Shown piece after piece: positions 15,001 through 27,000 of a stretch of DNA of 41,369 nucleotides. Position 1 is the first letter of the stretch. Every line of letters begins with the position of its first letter. The DNA is taken from contig JACRPC010000001.1 of NCBI GenBank assembly GCA_016214125.1, positions 1 to 41,369 of the forward strand, in the 5' to 3' direction. Made by a program: the position numbers and the translations under genes. The notes under the pieces were generated by a model. It was not told where the DNA came from. It ran no database searches and saw only the letters and a list, made by a program, of their open reading frames with translations. This stretch comes from Rhodospirillales bacterium (lineage in GTDB: Bacteria; Pseudomonadota; Alphaproteobacteria; Rhodospirillales; WMHbin7).

Positions 15001-18000
15001 TTTCGATCGCGGTGAGCGTGCTGGTGCCGGTCGCACTGGTGGCGAGCAAGGAGGGACCCGAGGCCGACAGAACGGCCCCGGCCTCAAGCCAGGCCGTGTC
15101 GTTGCCGGTGCCGCCATCGAGCGTGTCGCCGCCACCATCGCCAAACAGGGTGTCGTTGCCGGTGCCGCCAAGGAGCGTGTCGCCGCCACTGGTGCCGTGC
15201 ACCTCGTCGTTGCCGGCATCGCCATCGATTCTCACGGCGGCAACATTGGCGGTGGTGATGATGTCGTTGCCGTCGCCGCCTTGAATCGATTCGACGCCCG
15301 CCGTCGAAACCGTGCCCGAGAAGCCATTCAGGTACAGCGCGTCGATGCCGGCGCCGAGATCGACGTTGGCGGTGCCGCTGTCGGAAACGCCCAACGACAG
15401 CGCGTCGCCGCCCGAGCCGCCGATCACCGATTCGACGTGATCCACGGCGGCGTAGAAGCCGCCACCGGCCAGCGTCACCGTGTCGGTGCCAAGCCCGCCG
15501 TCAACCTTGCCGAAGGCAAGATCGCCGATGGTGAAGGAATCGTTGCCCGAGCCGGCGGTGAGATCATGACCGGAGACGGCAAGGCTCTTGCCGTCGGCGA
15601 AATCGATGCGCGCGACGTTGCGCAAAATATCGGTGCCGTCGGCGCCGGTCTGATCAGCGACGATCAGGTCGTTGCCGCTGAAGGAGAACGCATAATTGGC
15701 CAGCGGGCCGGCGAAGCGGGCGACGTTGCCGCCACCCTCGCCATCTAACAGGTCGTTGCCGGCGCCGCCCTGCAGCGTGTCGTTGCCGGTACCGGCGCGA
15801 AGGGTGGTGGCGGTGGAGCCGCTGGCGATGATGGCGTCGTCGCCGTCGCCGCCATAAACGGTCTCGGCACCGGCCACGCTCACCGTCATGCCGGTTTGAT
15901 TGAGGAACAGGATATCGGCGCCGTCACCCAGATCGACATCGGCGCTGCCGGTCGTCGAGGCTCCCAGGATCACCAAATCGCTGCCGGCACTACCGGTGAT
16001 CGATTCGATGGTGTTGGCCGTCACGATGGTGCCGCCGGCGGCAAGGATCAATCGGTCGGTGCCGGCGCCGCCCTCGACGGAGGCGGTGGTGTCGCCCGCG
16101 ACCATCAGCGCATCGTTGCCGGCGCCGCCGATCAAGGTGGCGTCACCGGCGCCGCCAATAAGGGTGAGCCCGGCGGCGGTTTCCGCCGAACCGTCGATCA
16201 GGGTGGCGCCCCGGGCCGAAGCGTCAATCACCAGCGAACCGGTGGCGTTGGCGTCGGTCAGAGTCAGCGCAACCGACCCGCCCGCGTCCAACGTCCAGTT
16301 TTCCCAGCCGGCAATGTTGGCAAGCTCGGCCGCATTCAGGGCCAACGGGCCGGGGGCGCGGATCGTAAGCTGGTCGGTGCCGCTGCCGCCATCGAAAGCA
16401 AGCCCCGTGCCGCCGACATCGAGTTCGGCGCCGCTAATCGCAACAGTGTCGTTGCCGGTTCCGCCCATCAGGGTTTCAATGCCGACAACCTTGGTCGTCA
16501 CGCCGCCCGCGGCCAGCAAGACGGTATCGTTGCCGGCGTCGCCCTGGACCGACGCGATACCCGGCCCGACGCGAAGCGTGTCGTCGCCGGCGGTTCCGAT
16601 CAGAATCAAACCCGGCGATTCGCCCGAGGCATCGTAACGCCGGGCGTAGATGCCTTCTCCGGACCCATCCTGGCCGGAGCTTTGCCAGGTCACGACGAAG
16701 CCGCCATCGGGCGTTGCCGCCAGCGCGGGATAATCCTGATAGCTGGTCGTGTAGCTGTTGATGGGAAATTCGGCGCCGACCTTCTGGCCGTCGGCGGCGA
16801 ATCGTTGCCCATAGACGCCGTATGCCGACCCGTCTTGAAGTTGGCTTGCCCAGGCCGCCACGAAGCCGCCATCGGAGAGGCCGATGACGGCCTGCGAGCC
16901 GCGATTGTATTGCCCACCCGGGACGTAGGTGTTGAGCTGGAAGGCCGAACCGATGGCCAGGCCATCGGCATCGAAAAGCTGGCCGATGACGTTGCCATCA
17001 GCGAAATCGTCGCCCGTCAGGCTCCAGGTCACCACGAAGCCGCCATTCGCCAAGGCGGCGACCGACGGCGCGCTCTCGTACCGATACCCGCTTTCATCGG
17101 GGCTGATGGCGAACTCGGGCCCGACGGCGACGCCGCTCGAATCGTAGTGCTGACCGTAAATGCGTTGCGTCGCGCCGCCGCCGTCATTGAACCAGGTCAC
17201 CAGGAAGCCGCCGTCAGGCAACACCGCGATCGGCGCCGGGCCGTATTGCTTGCCGGCGATGTAGCTGTTGACCAGGAATTCGCCCCCGGCCGGGTCGCCA
17301 TCGGCGTCGAAGCGCTGGGCGTGAATGCCCCAATCGTCGCCGTCGTTGCCGGTCATCCACGTCACCACGAAGCCACCATCGGGCAATCCGGCGACCGAGG
17401 ATCCGGAATCGAACCCGCCGGTCGTGCTCTTGACGCGGAATTCGGAACCGACGGCGACACCCAGGGAATCGAAGCGCTGCCCGTAGACGCCGTATGCCGA
17501 CCCGTCCTGATGATAGCTTTCCCAGGTTGCAACGAAGCCGCCGTCGGCCAGGGCCGCGATCGCGGGCCGGATCTGGTTTTCCTCGGTATAGCTGTTGGCC
17601 TGAATCTCGGGTCCAACCATCAGGCCTTGCGCATCGTAACGGCGGATGAAGATGCCATCGCCGAAGCCGTCTTGCCCACCGCCGCCCCGCCAGGCGATGA
17701 CGAAGCTGCCATCGGCCAGGGTGGCAACCGCCGGATTTTGCTGATTGCCCGATGTCGTGCTGTTGACGCGTTGTTCGCCGCTGTTGAGAAGCGTGAGATC
17801 GCGATCGGCGAAGCGGAGAATCTCGATTCCGGTCAAGATGTCGGTGCCATCCGCGCCCGCCACGGTCACCGATCCGCCGGCCGCCGAAATGGTGTAATCG
17901 CCGGCATTGCCCGTGAACGCGGCGATGTCGGTCGCCATGCCGCCATTCAGCCGATCGTTGCCAAGGCCGCCGGTGAAGGTATCGCTGCCGCCGCCGCCAG

Positions 18001-21000
18001 TGAGGGTGTCGACGCCGGAGCCGCCGATCATCGTAAAGGCGCCCGTGGTTTCCGCGCCGCCGTTAATGGTCCGCGATCCGGTTCCCGCCGCGTTGATAAA
18101 CAGGCCGTTGGTGTTGTTGGCGTTGCTGAGGGTGAGCGAATAGGTCTGCGCCGAGGCCAGCGTCCAGCTTTCCCAATTGGTGAGGCCGGTCAGCTCGGTC
18201 GCGCTCAAGGTGAGGGTGGCGGCGGCGGAAATCGCCAGCGTATCCGATCCGCCGCCGGCGTCATAAATCCGACCGGTGGCGTTGGTATCGAGAATCGAGC
18301 CGGCGACGGTGACGCTGTCGTTGCCGACGCCGCCGTTCAAGGTCTCGACGCCAACCAGCGTAACCGCCGCGCCGTCGGCCGCCAACCGGACGGTGTCGTT
18401 GCCGCTGCCGCCATCCAGCGTACCGATGCCCGGACCGATGGTGAGAGTGTCGTTGCTCGTGGTGCCGGTCAGCGTGAACGGCCCCGAGGGAAAACCAGAC
18501 AGGGCCAGGTCGCGATCGGTGAAGCGCAGGGTCTCGATGTCGCTCAGGACATCCGCGCCGCCGGCGCCGGCAACCGTAACGAGGCCGCCTCCGGCCGTAA
18601 AGGTAAAGAGGTCGGCCGGCCCGTCGAACACCGCCACGTCGTTGCCCAGGCCGCCATCGAGCACGTCGTTGCCGCCGGGGCCGCCATTCAGGACGTCGGC
18701 GCCATCGCCCCCACCAAGCGTATCGTCGCCATACCAGCCGGTGAGCGCATCGTCCGAAGCGGTGCCGTTCAGAACCAGCGGCTCACCCGCCACGCCGACC
18801 AAATCGGCGGGCTTCGGCAAGACGCTGACGCCGGTCAATTTGAGCAACGCCCCGGAATGATCCGTGTCCAGGCCAGCGCCCTTGACATAAAGCCAGCCGT
18901 CGGCGCCGTCGGTGAAGAACACCACCTTGTCGGCGATCGTTCCATCGGCATCGATGTTGGCGATGGTCGCGAGAGGATCGGTATCGAAGGCGAACGGGGT
19001 CGCCTTCAACTGCAGGCCGGCCATGCCGACGAACTCGATAAGGTCGGTGCCGTTGCCGAAATCCGTGACGACGTCGGGCGCGCCCGCCATCGAGGCACCG
19101 GGGAGAAGCCGGAAACGATCGCCGCCGGCGCCGCCGGTCAGTTCATCGGCAACGCCGCCGCCGGTGAGGGTGTCGTTGCCGGTGCTGCCCAGGATGGTGA
19201 AGGAACTTTCGTCTTCCGCCGATCCGTCGATGACGACCGAAGCGGCGCCCACCGCCTCGATCTCAAGGCCGGCTTCGTTGTTGGCGTCGTTCAGGGTAAG
19301 CGTCAGGGTCTTTTCGTTGACCAGCGTCCAACGCTCCCAGCCAACGACATTGGCCAATTCGGATTCATCGAGACTGGTCGACGTCAGGCTCGCCTTGTTC
19401 GTCTTGTTCAAGAGAACCAGAGTGTCGATGCCGGCGCCGCCATCGAAGGAAAGGCCGGGATCGCGTTCGTTGAAGGTCGAAGCGTGGGCGGTCACGGCAT
19501 CATTCCCGGTTCCGCCCAGCAGACTCTCGATTCCGGAAACCGTCGTCGTCACGCCGCCATCGGCCAAGAGCGCCGCGTCGTTGCCGGTGCCGCCGACGAC
19601 CAGGCCCAGCCCATCGCCAACCATAAGAACGTCATCGCCCGCCGTGCCGGTCAGATTGACCTTGCCAAGCGGGTTGCCCGCCGAATCGAACACCTGGGCC
19701 GAGGCATAGGTCGGAACGTAGTCTTCCCCATACAAGGTCGGCGCGACCACAAATCCGCCATCGGCCAAAGCCGCCATCGACAGGAAGGAATTGACATTCG
19801 TCAAGACACGTATGGGGTCGCCCAGCGCCCCGCCATTGGCGCCAAAACGTTGGATATAGACGCCCGCCGGGTCGCCCTCCGCCGTCCAATCGGTCCAGGA
19901 GACGACGAAACCGCCATCGGCCAAACCAAGGATGGAGGGGTCAAACTTTAATCCTGCGACGTCGGGGGTAACCCGAAACTCGGGCCCCTCGGGCTCGCCG
20001 GCGATGTTGTAGCGCTGTGCACGAATCTCGGTCCCGTCATCGGCTTCCCAGGCGGCAAGGAATCCCCCATTCGTCAGGGCCGCCGCAGAGAGATACATGA
20101 AATAATTTGGCGATAAATCGGCATCGCTGGTGTTGATGATCGGGATGAGCGAGCTTAGGGGCAAGGCCTCGGCATCGAACAGCCGGACGTGATAGTCATT
20201 GTCCGTTCCGTCGTTCGAATAGGTATAGGTGAACGCCGCGAAACCGCCGCCGGCAAGCGGTTCCAGGAAGGTCGTGCTGTAGTTCGAATAGGGATCCGCC
20301 CCGGCTTCCGCCTCCCAAAGGACGAATTCGGAACCGATCGGTTCTCCGGTCAGGTCGAAGCGCTGGCCGGCATTTCGGCCCGTCGTCGCTTCGATCATAT
20401 TATCGAAGTCGTTCCAGGCGATCACGAATCCGTCGGTGACCGCCGCAACGGACAGCTCGACGCCAGGCGCCGAGGACTCGAGGGGAACCGCCGGGCCGAG
20501 CGCATTCCCCTGATCGTCATAAAGGCGGAACGAGCCGCCGACCATATACCCCGACCAGGTGTCCCGACTCTCCAAAGCCACGACAAAGCCGCCATTGGGC
20601 AAGGCGGCAACGTCGAACCAATAGGAGTTGACGACAGTGGCGCCCACTTCCACCGGCGCGTCGATCGTGAAGGGCGCCCCGGCCATCGTGCCGTTTGAGT
20701 CAAAGAGCTGGCCGACGACCGTTCCATTTCCCTCGGTGTCGAACCGAAGGCTGACGGCGACAAACCCGCCCCCGACCAGGCCCTCGACCATGCTTGCGCC
20801 CCAAGTGCCCCAAGCGGGCGAATTCGGATCAAAGGGCATCAATTCGATGTCGCTCTTGGCCGCCACTCTAAGATCGCGGTCGGCAAAGCGAAGAGTCTCG
20901 ACGCCCTTAAGAACGTCAACCCCGTCGGCGCCGGCAACGGTGACCATGCCCCGTTCGTCGCCAGAAATGACGTAATCGGCCGCGTTGCCCGTATAGTGGG

Positions 21001-24000
21001 CGACATCGTTGCCCATGCCGCCGTTCAGACGATCGTCGCCGGCGCCGCCGGTGAAGACATCGTCGCCAACGCCGCCCACCAGGGTATCGCCGCCGGCGCC
21101 GCCCAAGAGCGTCGCCGATCCGGCGCCATTCACGATGGTGTCGTTGCCGGTGCCGCCGGAAACGGTCTCGACATTGGCAACCGAGATGACGTTGGCACCA
21201 TCGGCAAGGGTCAGACTGTCGGCGCCGCCGCCGCCCTCGAACGCGTCGCCCGCTTCGGCGAGGCCCGAGAAGGTGACCGTATCGGCCCCGGCCGAGCCGA
21301 TGACGAAATCGTCGGAATCGGCTTGGAGATAGACGGTGCGGATGCCGCTGACCTGGATCGCGTTGCCCGACACCGTTATCGACACCGTTGCCTGCGCGGT
21401 GGCGCCGGCCCCGTCGCGGATCGTATAGCTGAAGCTGTCCGATCCCGTTGCGCCCGGCGCCAGATTGGCGAATTCGGGTACCGCGCGGCCGTCATAGCTG
21501 TAGCTGCCGTCGGCGTTGACCGTCACCAGGGCGCCCTTGGCGCTGGTGGCGCTGTAGGCCGAAACGATGCGCGTATCGCCGCTGTCGGGATCACTGTCGT
21601 TGGCCAGCAGCCCCGCCGCGGCATCGACCGTAAGAACCCGCGAGGCCCGCGTCGCCGCCGAATCGGCCTGGGCCAGCGGCGCATCGTTGGCGCCGTTGAT
21701 GGTGACGGTAACCGTCTGCACGGCGCTGAAGCCGCCGACGCCGTCGGTGGCCAGATAGGTGAAGCTGTCGCTAAGCGTCTGCCCGGCTTGCAGGGAATTC
21801 GCTTCGGCGGCGAGCGGGCGATAGCTGAGCGTGCCGTCGGCGTTCTTCGACACCACGCCTTTGGCGCCTTGGCCGAACGACGCCACCTTCACCGCGTCGC
21901 CATCGGCGTCGCTGTCGTTGGCGACCGGGTTGAAGGTGACGGTGCCGTCCTCGCCAACGCTGATCGAATCGGCGCCGGTCACCGGCGCGTTGTTCTTGCC
22001 GGTCACCGCGATGCGCACCGTGCCGGTGGCGGTGCCGCCATGGCCGTCAGAAACGGTGTAGGTGACGACGTCTTCCACCACCGTGCCGCGCGGCAAGCCC
22101 GACGTCTTGTCGGCGGTGTAGCGGAGCAGGGATGTGCTGCCGCCCGAGGTCACCAACTCGGCGGTGCCGTAGGTGCCGGCGCTGACCGCCGTGATCGACA
22201 GCGCGTCGCCCTCGGCATCGCTGTCGTTGCCCAGCGGCGCCAGCAGCGCCGATTGGCCGGCGCCGACCGCGGCGCTGTCGGACAGCGCCACCGGCGCGTC
22301 GTTGACCGCGTTGATGGTGAGGTTGACGGTGTTGGTCGCCGCCACGCCTTGGGGATCGACGACGCGGTAGGTGAAGCTGTCGGCACCGCTGTAATTGGCG
22401 CTGGGCGTGTAGGTGAAAGTGCCGTCGGCGTTGATGGTCAGCGTGCCGTGGGCGGGCGCGCCGCCGGCCGCCGTCGAGAAGGTCAGGGTATCGTGGGCAT
22501 CGGGATCGCTGGCCGAAAGCGTGCCGACGATCGCCGCGTCCTCATTGCCGGAATGGCTGGCCGCCTGGGCGATGGGCGCGTCGTTGGTGCCGATCACCGT
22601 CGCCTGCACGTTGGCGGTGCTGGCGAGCGTGCCGTCGCTGATCGTGTAGGCGAATTGGATCGAATCCGATTCACCGGCCCCCAAATGCTGGAATTGACCG
22701 TTGGGATTGATGGTCAGCGTCTTGTTGGCGTTCAGGGTGACGATCGCCCCGTTGCCCAGCGTCACCGACTGGCCGGCCGCGATGGCTTGGCCGGCGATCT
22801 GGGTGATGGTCAAGGCGTCGCCGTCGGCGTCGACGTCGTTGCGCAAGGGCGTCACGCTCATCACGGCGTTGTCGAACATCGACAGGCTGTCGAGCTTGGC
22901 CACCGGCGCGTCGTTGACGCTGGCAATGGACAGCGTGGCGGTGGCGGTGCTGTAGACGGTCTGGCCGTTCACCTCTTTGGCGATGGTGTAGGTGAACTGA
23001 TCGGTGCCGTGGAAATTGGCGTCGGGCTTGTAGGTGACGGTTCCATCGTCGTCGTCATCGATGGTCACCGTGCCATGCGAGGGTGTGCTGACGCCAACCA
23101 GCGTGGCGCCGGCAAGCGCCTGGCCGTCGGCGCGCAGATCGTTGGCGAGCAGATTGAACGAGACCAAGCCGTCTTCGTTTCCGCTGGCGGCGTCGGCCAC
23201 CGCCTCGGGCATGGCCTGGGCGGCTTCGCGTTGGGTGGCCAAGAGATCGTCCTGCTCGGCCTTGGCCAGGAAGTTGTCAAAGCCGATGCGGGCCGACTCG
23301 ATCAGGCCCACCGCTTGCAGAGAGGCGTTTTGCTGGGCAACGGCCTCGTCGGCCGCCGCCTCGGCCGCCGTGCGGGCGGTGGCGGCGGTGTCGGCCGCGC
23401 CGGTCGCCGCGCCGACCATGGTCTGGTCAAGCCCGGTTCCGCTGGCCGGTGGATTGATCGCGTCGGCCGCCGCCCGGGCGGTCCCCGCTTGGGTGTGGGC
23501 GTCGGTGACCGCCGTTTGGATCGATTGGGCGATGTCGTGCGCCAGAACCAAACCATCCTTGAGCGACAAGAGCGTCGGCTCGGCGCCGGTGTTTTCGGTG
23601 GTGATGGTCTGATCGTTAACCCCGCCCACCTTGTTGGTGGCGAGCACGGTCACGGTTGGGCTGGCGGCGGCATCGACGCCGGTCAGCACGATCTCGCCGA
23701 TGCCCACGCCGGCCTCGGCTTGCATGACGGCGACCGCCGCCGAGCCGTTGATCGCCGCCACCAAGGCCGCCTGGACATCCGCCAGGCCGTTGCCGCCCTG
23801 GACCGTGTAGGCCACCAGCGTGCCGTCGATGGTCACGCTAAAGGAATCGCCCGCCTCGATCGTGCCGCCCAGGGTGATCGTGGTCTCTTGCGGCAGCACG
23901 GCCAAGGTGTCGTTGATCTTGTCGATCACCGCCTGGATGGCGGTGGCGGTGTCGGTGCCGGCGGTATCGGAATTGCTCTCGATCGCGTTGCCGATCGTCG

Positions 24001-27000
24001 TCTCGGCCGCCTGGGCGGCGGTGTGGGTGGCGGTAACCGCGTTCTTGATTGCGGCGGGCGCGTCGGCGGCGAAGGCAACCGCCTTCGTCATCGCCTCGAC
24101 GACGCTCGACATGGCGTCGTGCGCTTGATCGAGTGCGGCCTCGCCCGCCGCGTCGGCCCGGTCGCGCGCCGCTTCGGCGGCTTGGGCGTGCGCCTCGGCG
24201 CGCTGGTCGGCGGCGGTGATTTCCGCCAGATAGGCGGCCGCCTGAAGGGCGGCCTGCTGTTCGGCGCCGGCCGCGGCGTAGTCGGCCTGCGCCTGGGCAT
24301 TGGCCGCCGCCGTCACCGCCGAATCGTAATCGCGCGCCGAGGCAAGCTGGGCGGCGCTCGCCTTGTTATAGGACTCCTGCGCCTGGGCGTAATAGCCAAG
24401 CGCGACCGTGCCGGCGCCGGCCATCTGCGTGGCGGCCAGGGCGGCGTTCTTGGCCGCCAGGGCATCGGCCAACGCCGTCGCCGCCGCGTTTTTCGCCGCC
24501 AGCGCGGCGGCCTTGGCCGCGTTGGCATCGGCGGCCGCCGCCTGGGCCTCGGGAATGTGCGACGCGGCGGCTTCGCTCTTGGCCAGCGCGGCTTTGGCCT
24601 GCGCGGTGTCGAGCGCCGTTTTCGCGTTGGCCGCCGCCGTATTCGCCGCCGCCAGGGCGGTGGCCGCGGCTTCGGCCGCCGCCTTCGCCGCCACCGAGGC
24701 CGCCACGGTGGCCGCCGCCGCGCTGGCCTTGGCCAGTTCGGCGACCACCGCATCCTTCTGGGCGACGGCGCGATCGGCCGCCGCCTTGGCCAGATCGTCG
24801 CCGCCTTTCAGATTGGCGACGGTGGTGGTGATGGTGGCTGTGTTGTCGGCGGCGCCGCCGGTGACGTTGACGGCGCCGGTCGACGCCGTAAAGCCGGTGC
24901 CGGCGTTCAAGGCGGTCAGCGTGATCTGGCCGGCGCCGGCGCCGTTGGCCGCCGTCACCGTGGCGCCCACCGTGGGGTCGGCGTTGAGCGCCGCGACCAG
25001 GTTGCTGCGCACGCTGGCCAGCGTGTCGCCGCCGACCGCGGTGTAGGAAATCGCCAGCCCGTTGACGGTGACCGAATAGCGATCGCCCGCCTCGACCGTT
25101 CCGGACAGGGTGATGGTGTCGATTTGCGCCACTTCGGTGGCGCCGCCCAGGTTGGCGGTGGTCACCGCGACCGAGGCGCTGTTGTCGGCGATGCCGGCGA
25201 AATTCTGCGCCGAAGCCTTGGTCGTGAAGGGCACGCCGGCGGAAAGGGCGGTCAGCGTCACCTGGCCGGCGCCGCTGCCGGCTTCGGCCAACACGGTGCC
25301 GTTGACCGCCGAATCCGCGTTGACCGCCGCCACCATGGCATCGCGGATTCCGGCCAGACCCGATTCGCCTCCGGTCAAGGTGTAGGTGACGGCGTGGCCG
25401 TCGATGGTGACGGTGTATTTGTCGCCGGCCTCGACGGTGCCGGCCAAGGTCACCGTGTCGACCTGAGCCACGCCCCCCGCGGTGGCCGCGGCCGCCTGGG
25501 CGGCGTCGGCCGCCGCCTGGGCTTCGGAGCGGATGGTGGCGACGCGCGGGCTGGCGGCCAGCGCCGCATCGGCCAGGGCGGCCTGGGTGCGCGCCGTGGC
25601 CGCCGCCGTTTCGGCCTGGGTCTCGTAGGTTTGCGCCTGCGTCACCTTGGCGCGGATCTGGTCGGCGGTATCCGACGGATCGGCCGTAAGGGCGTTGGCG
25701 GAATTGGCCGCAATCTCCGCCGTCGTCTTGGCGGCGGTGGCGGCGGTGGCGGCCGCCTGGGCGTTGGCGTGGGCGAGATTGGCCGCCGCCACATCGACCT
25801 TGGCCAGGGCGGCGGTGGCGGTGGTGGCGCTGGCGGCGGCCTTGGCCGCCGCGTCGGTGACCGAGGCCAACGAGGCGCTGGCGTCGGCCACCGCCGTCTT
25901 GGCCAACTCAAGCGCCGTTTGCGCCGCTGTGTTGGCGATCTTTAGGGTCTCGAAGGCTTTCTGATCGACGCCGTCGCCGCCCGACGCCAGGGCGGCGTTA
26001 TAAAGCGCTTTCGCCTCGGCCGCCTTGACGGTTGCCGTCGTTTTGGCTGCCTCGGCCGCCGCCAGACTGAGCAAAGCCTGGGTCTTGGCCGCCTGGGCCG
26101 CCGCCGAGGCGTGCGCCGCCTTGGCCGCCGCATCGACCACCGCCTGGGCATCGGCCTTGCGGCTGGCCGTGGCTTCCAGGGCCGACGCGGCGCTCTTCGC
26201 CGACGCGGCCGCCTGCTCGGACGCGCTCTGGGCGTCGGCCTGCGAGGCGAGCAGCGCCTTTTCCGCCGCCGTGCGCAGGGCCGTGGCGCGGTCGTCGGCG
26301 CTGGCCGAAGCCAGGTCCGATTGGGCGGCGGCCAGGTTCTTGCTGGCCAGAGCGGCGCTCACCGCCTTGACCGCCGAATCCAGGGCCGCCTTCACCGACG
26401 CCACCAAGGCCACTTGCGCCGCATCGGCCTGGGCCTGGGCATCCAAGAGCGCCTGGGTGGGCGCCACCGTCAGGCCGCTGTGAAGATCGTCCTTGGCCGC
26501 CGCGGTATCGGCAAAGCCGCCGATCAGCGTCTTCGCCTCGTCGGCGGTCGGGTCGGCGTCGAGCGTCAGACCCAGGGCCTGGGCGGCGTTGAGCACGGCG
26601 CTGTTGGCGGCGGCGTAGGCCGAATCGGCATCGACCTTGGCCTGGGCGGCATCGATCTTGGCCTGGTTGATCGTGGTCTCGCTGCTGGTCGCCGAGAGAA
26701 CCAGATTGGCCTTGGCCTCGGCCAGCGCGGCCTTCTCGGCCGCCAGCGCCGCCTTTTCGATGGCGATGTTCTTGGCGGCGATCGCCGCCTCGGCAATGGC
26801 GGCAATCGCGCTGTCGGCTTGGGATTGGGCAAAGGACTGGGCGCCGATTTCGAAGGCGGCGGCAAACCCGGCCTTCGACGCGGCATCGCCGGCCGCCGCC
26901 GACGCGCTGGACGCCGCGCGGGCCGCCGCCAGCGCCTGGGCATTGGCGAGATCGGCCGCCGCTTGGGCCGCGTCCGCCGCCTTCTGCGCCAGGTCCTGCG

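Larger units (their letters stand above)
1..21360 (-). other. RTX (hemolysin-type calcium-binding) repeat region of the giant protein
   Basis: About 7,100 residues carry numerous blocks of the nonapeptide GGxGxDxLx, for example GGAGNDTLLGG, GGGGNDTLLG and GGDGDDRIVL. These fold into calcium-loaded beta-rolls after type I export. The blocks are punctuated by the modules listed separately. The repeats still run at the left edge (GYASNDTLTGLGGDD at about position 55 downward), so the C-terminus and export signal are not in the window. Confidence 0.9.
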
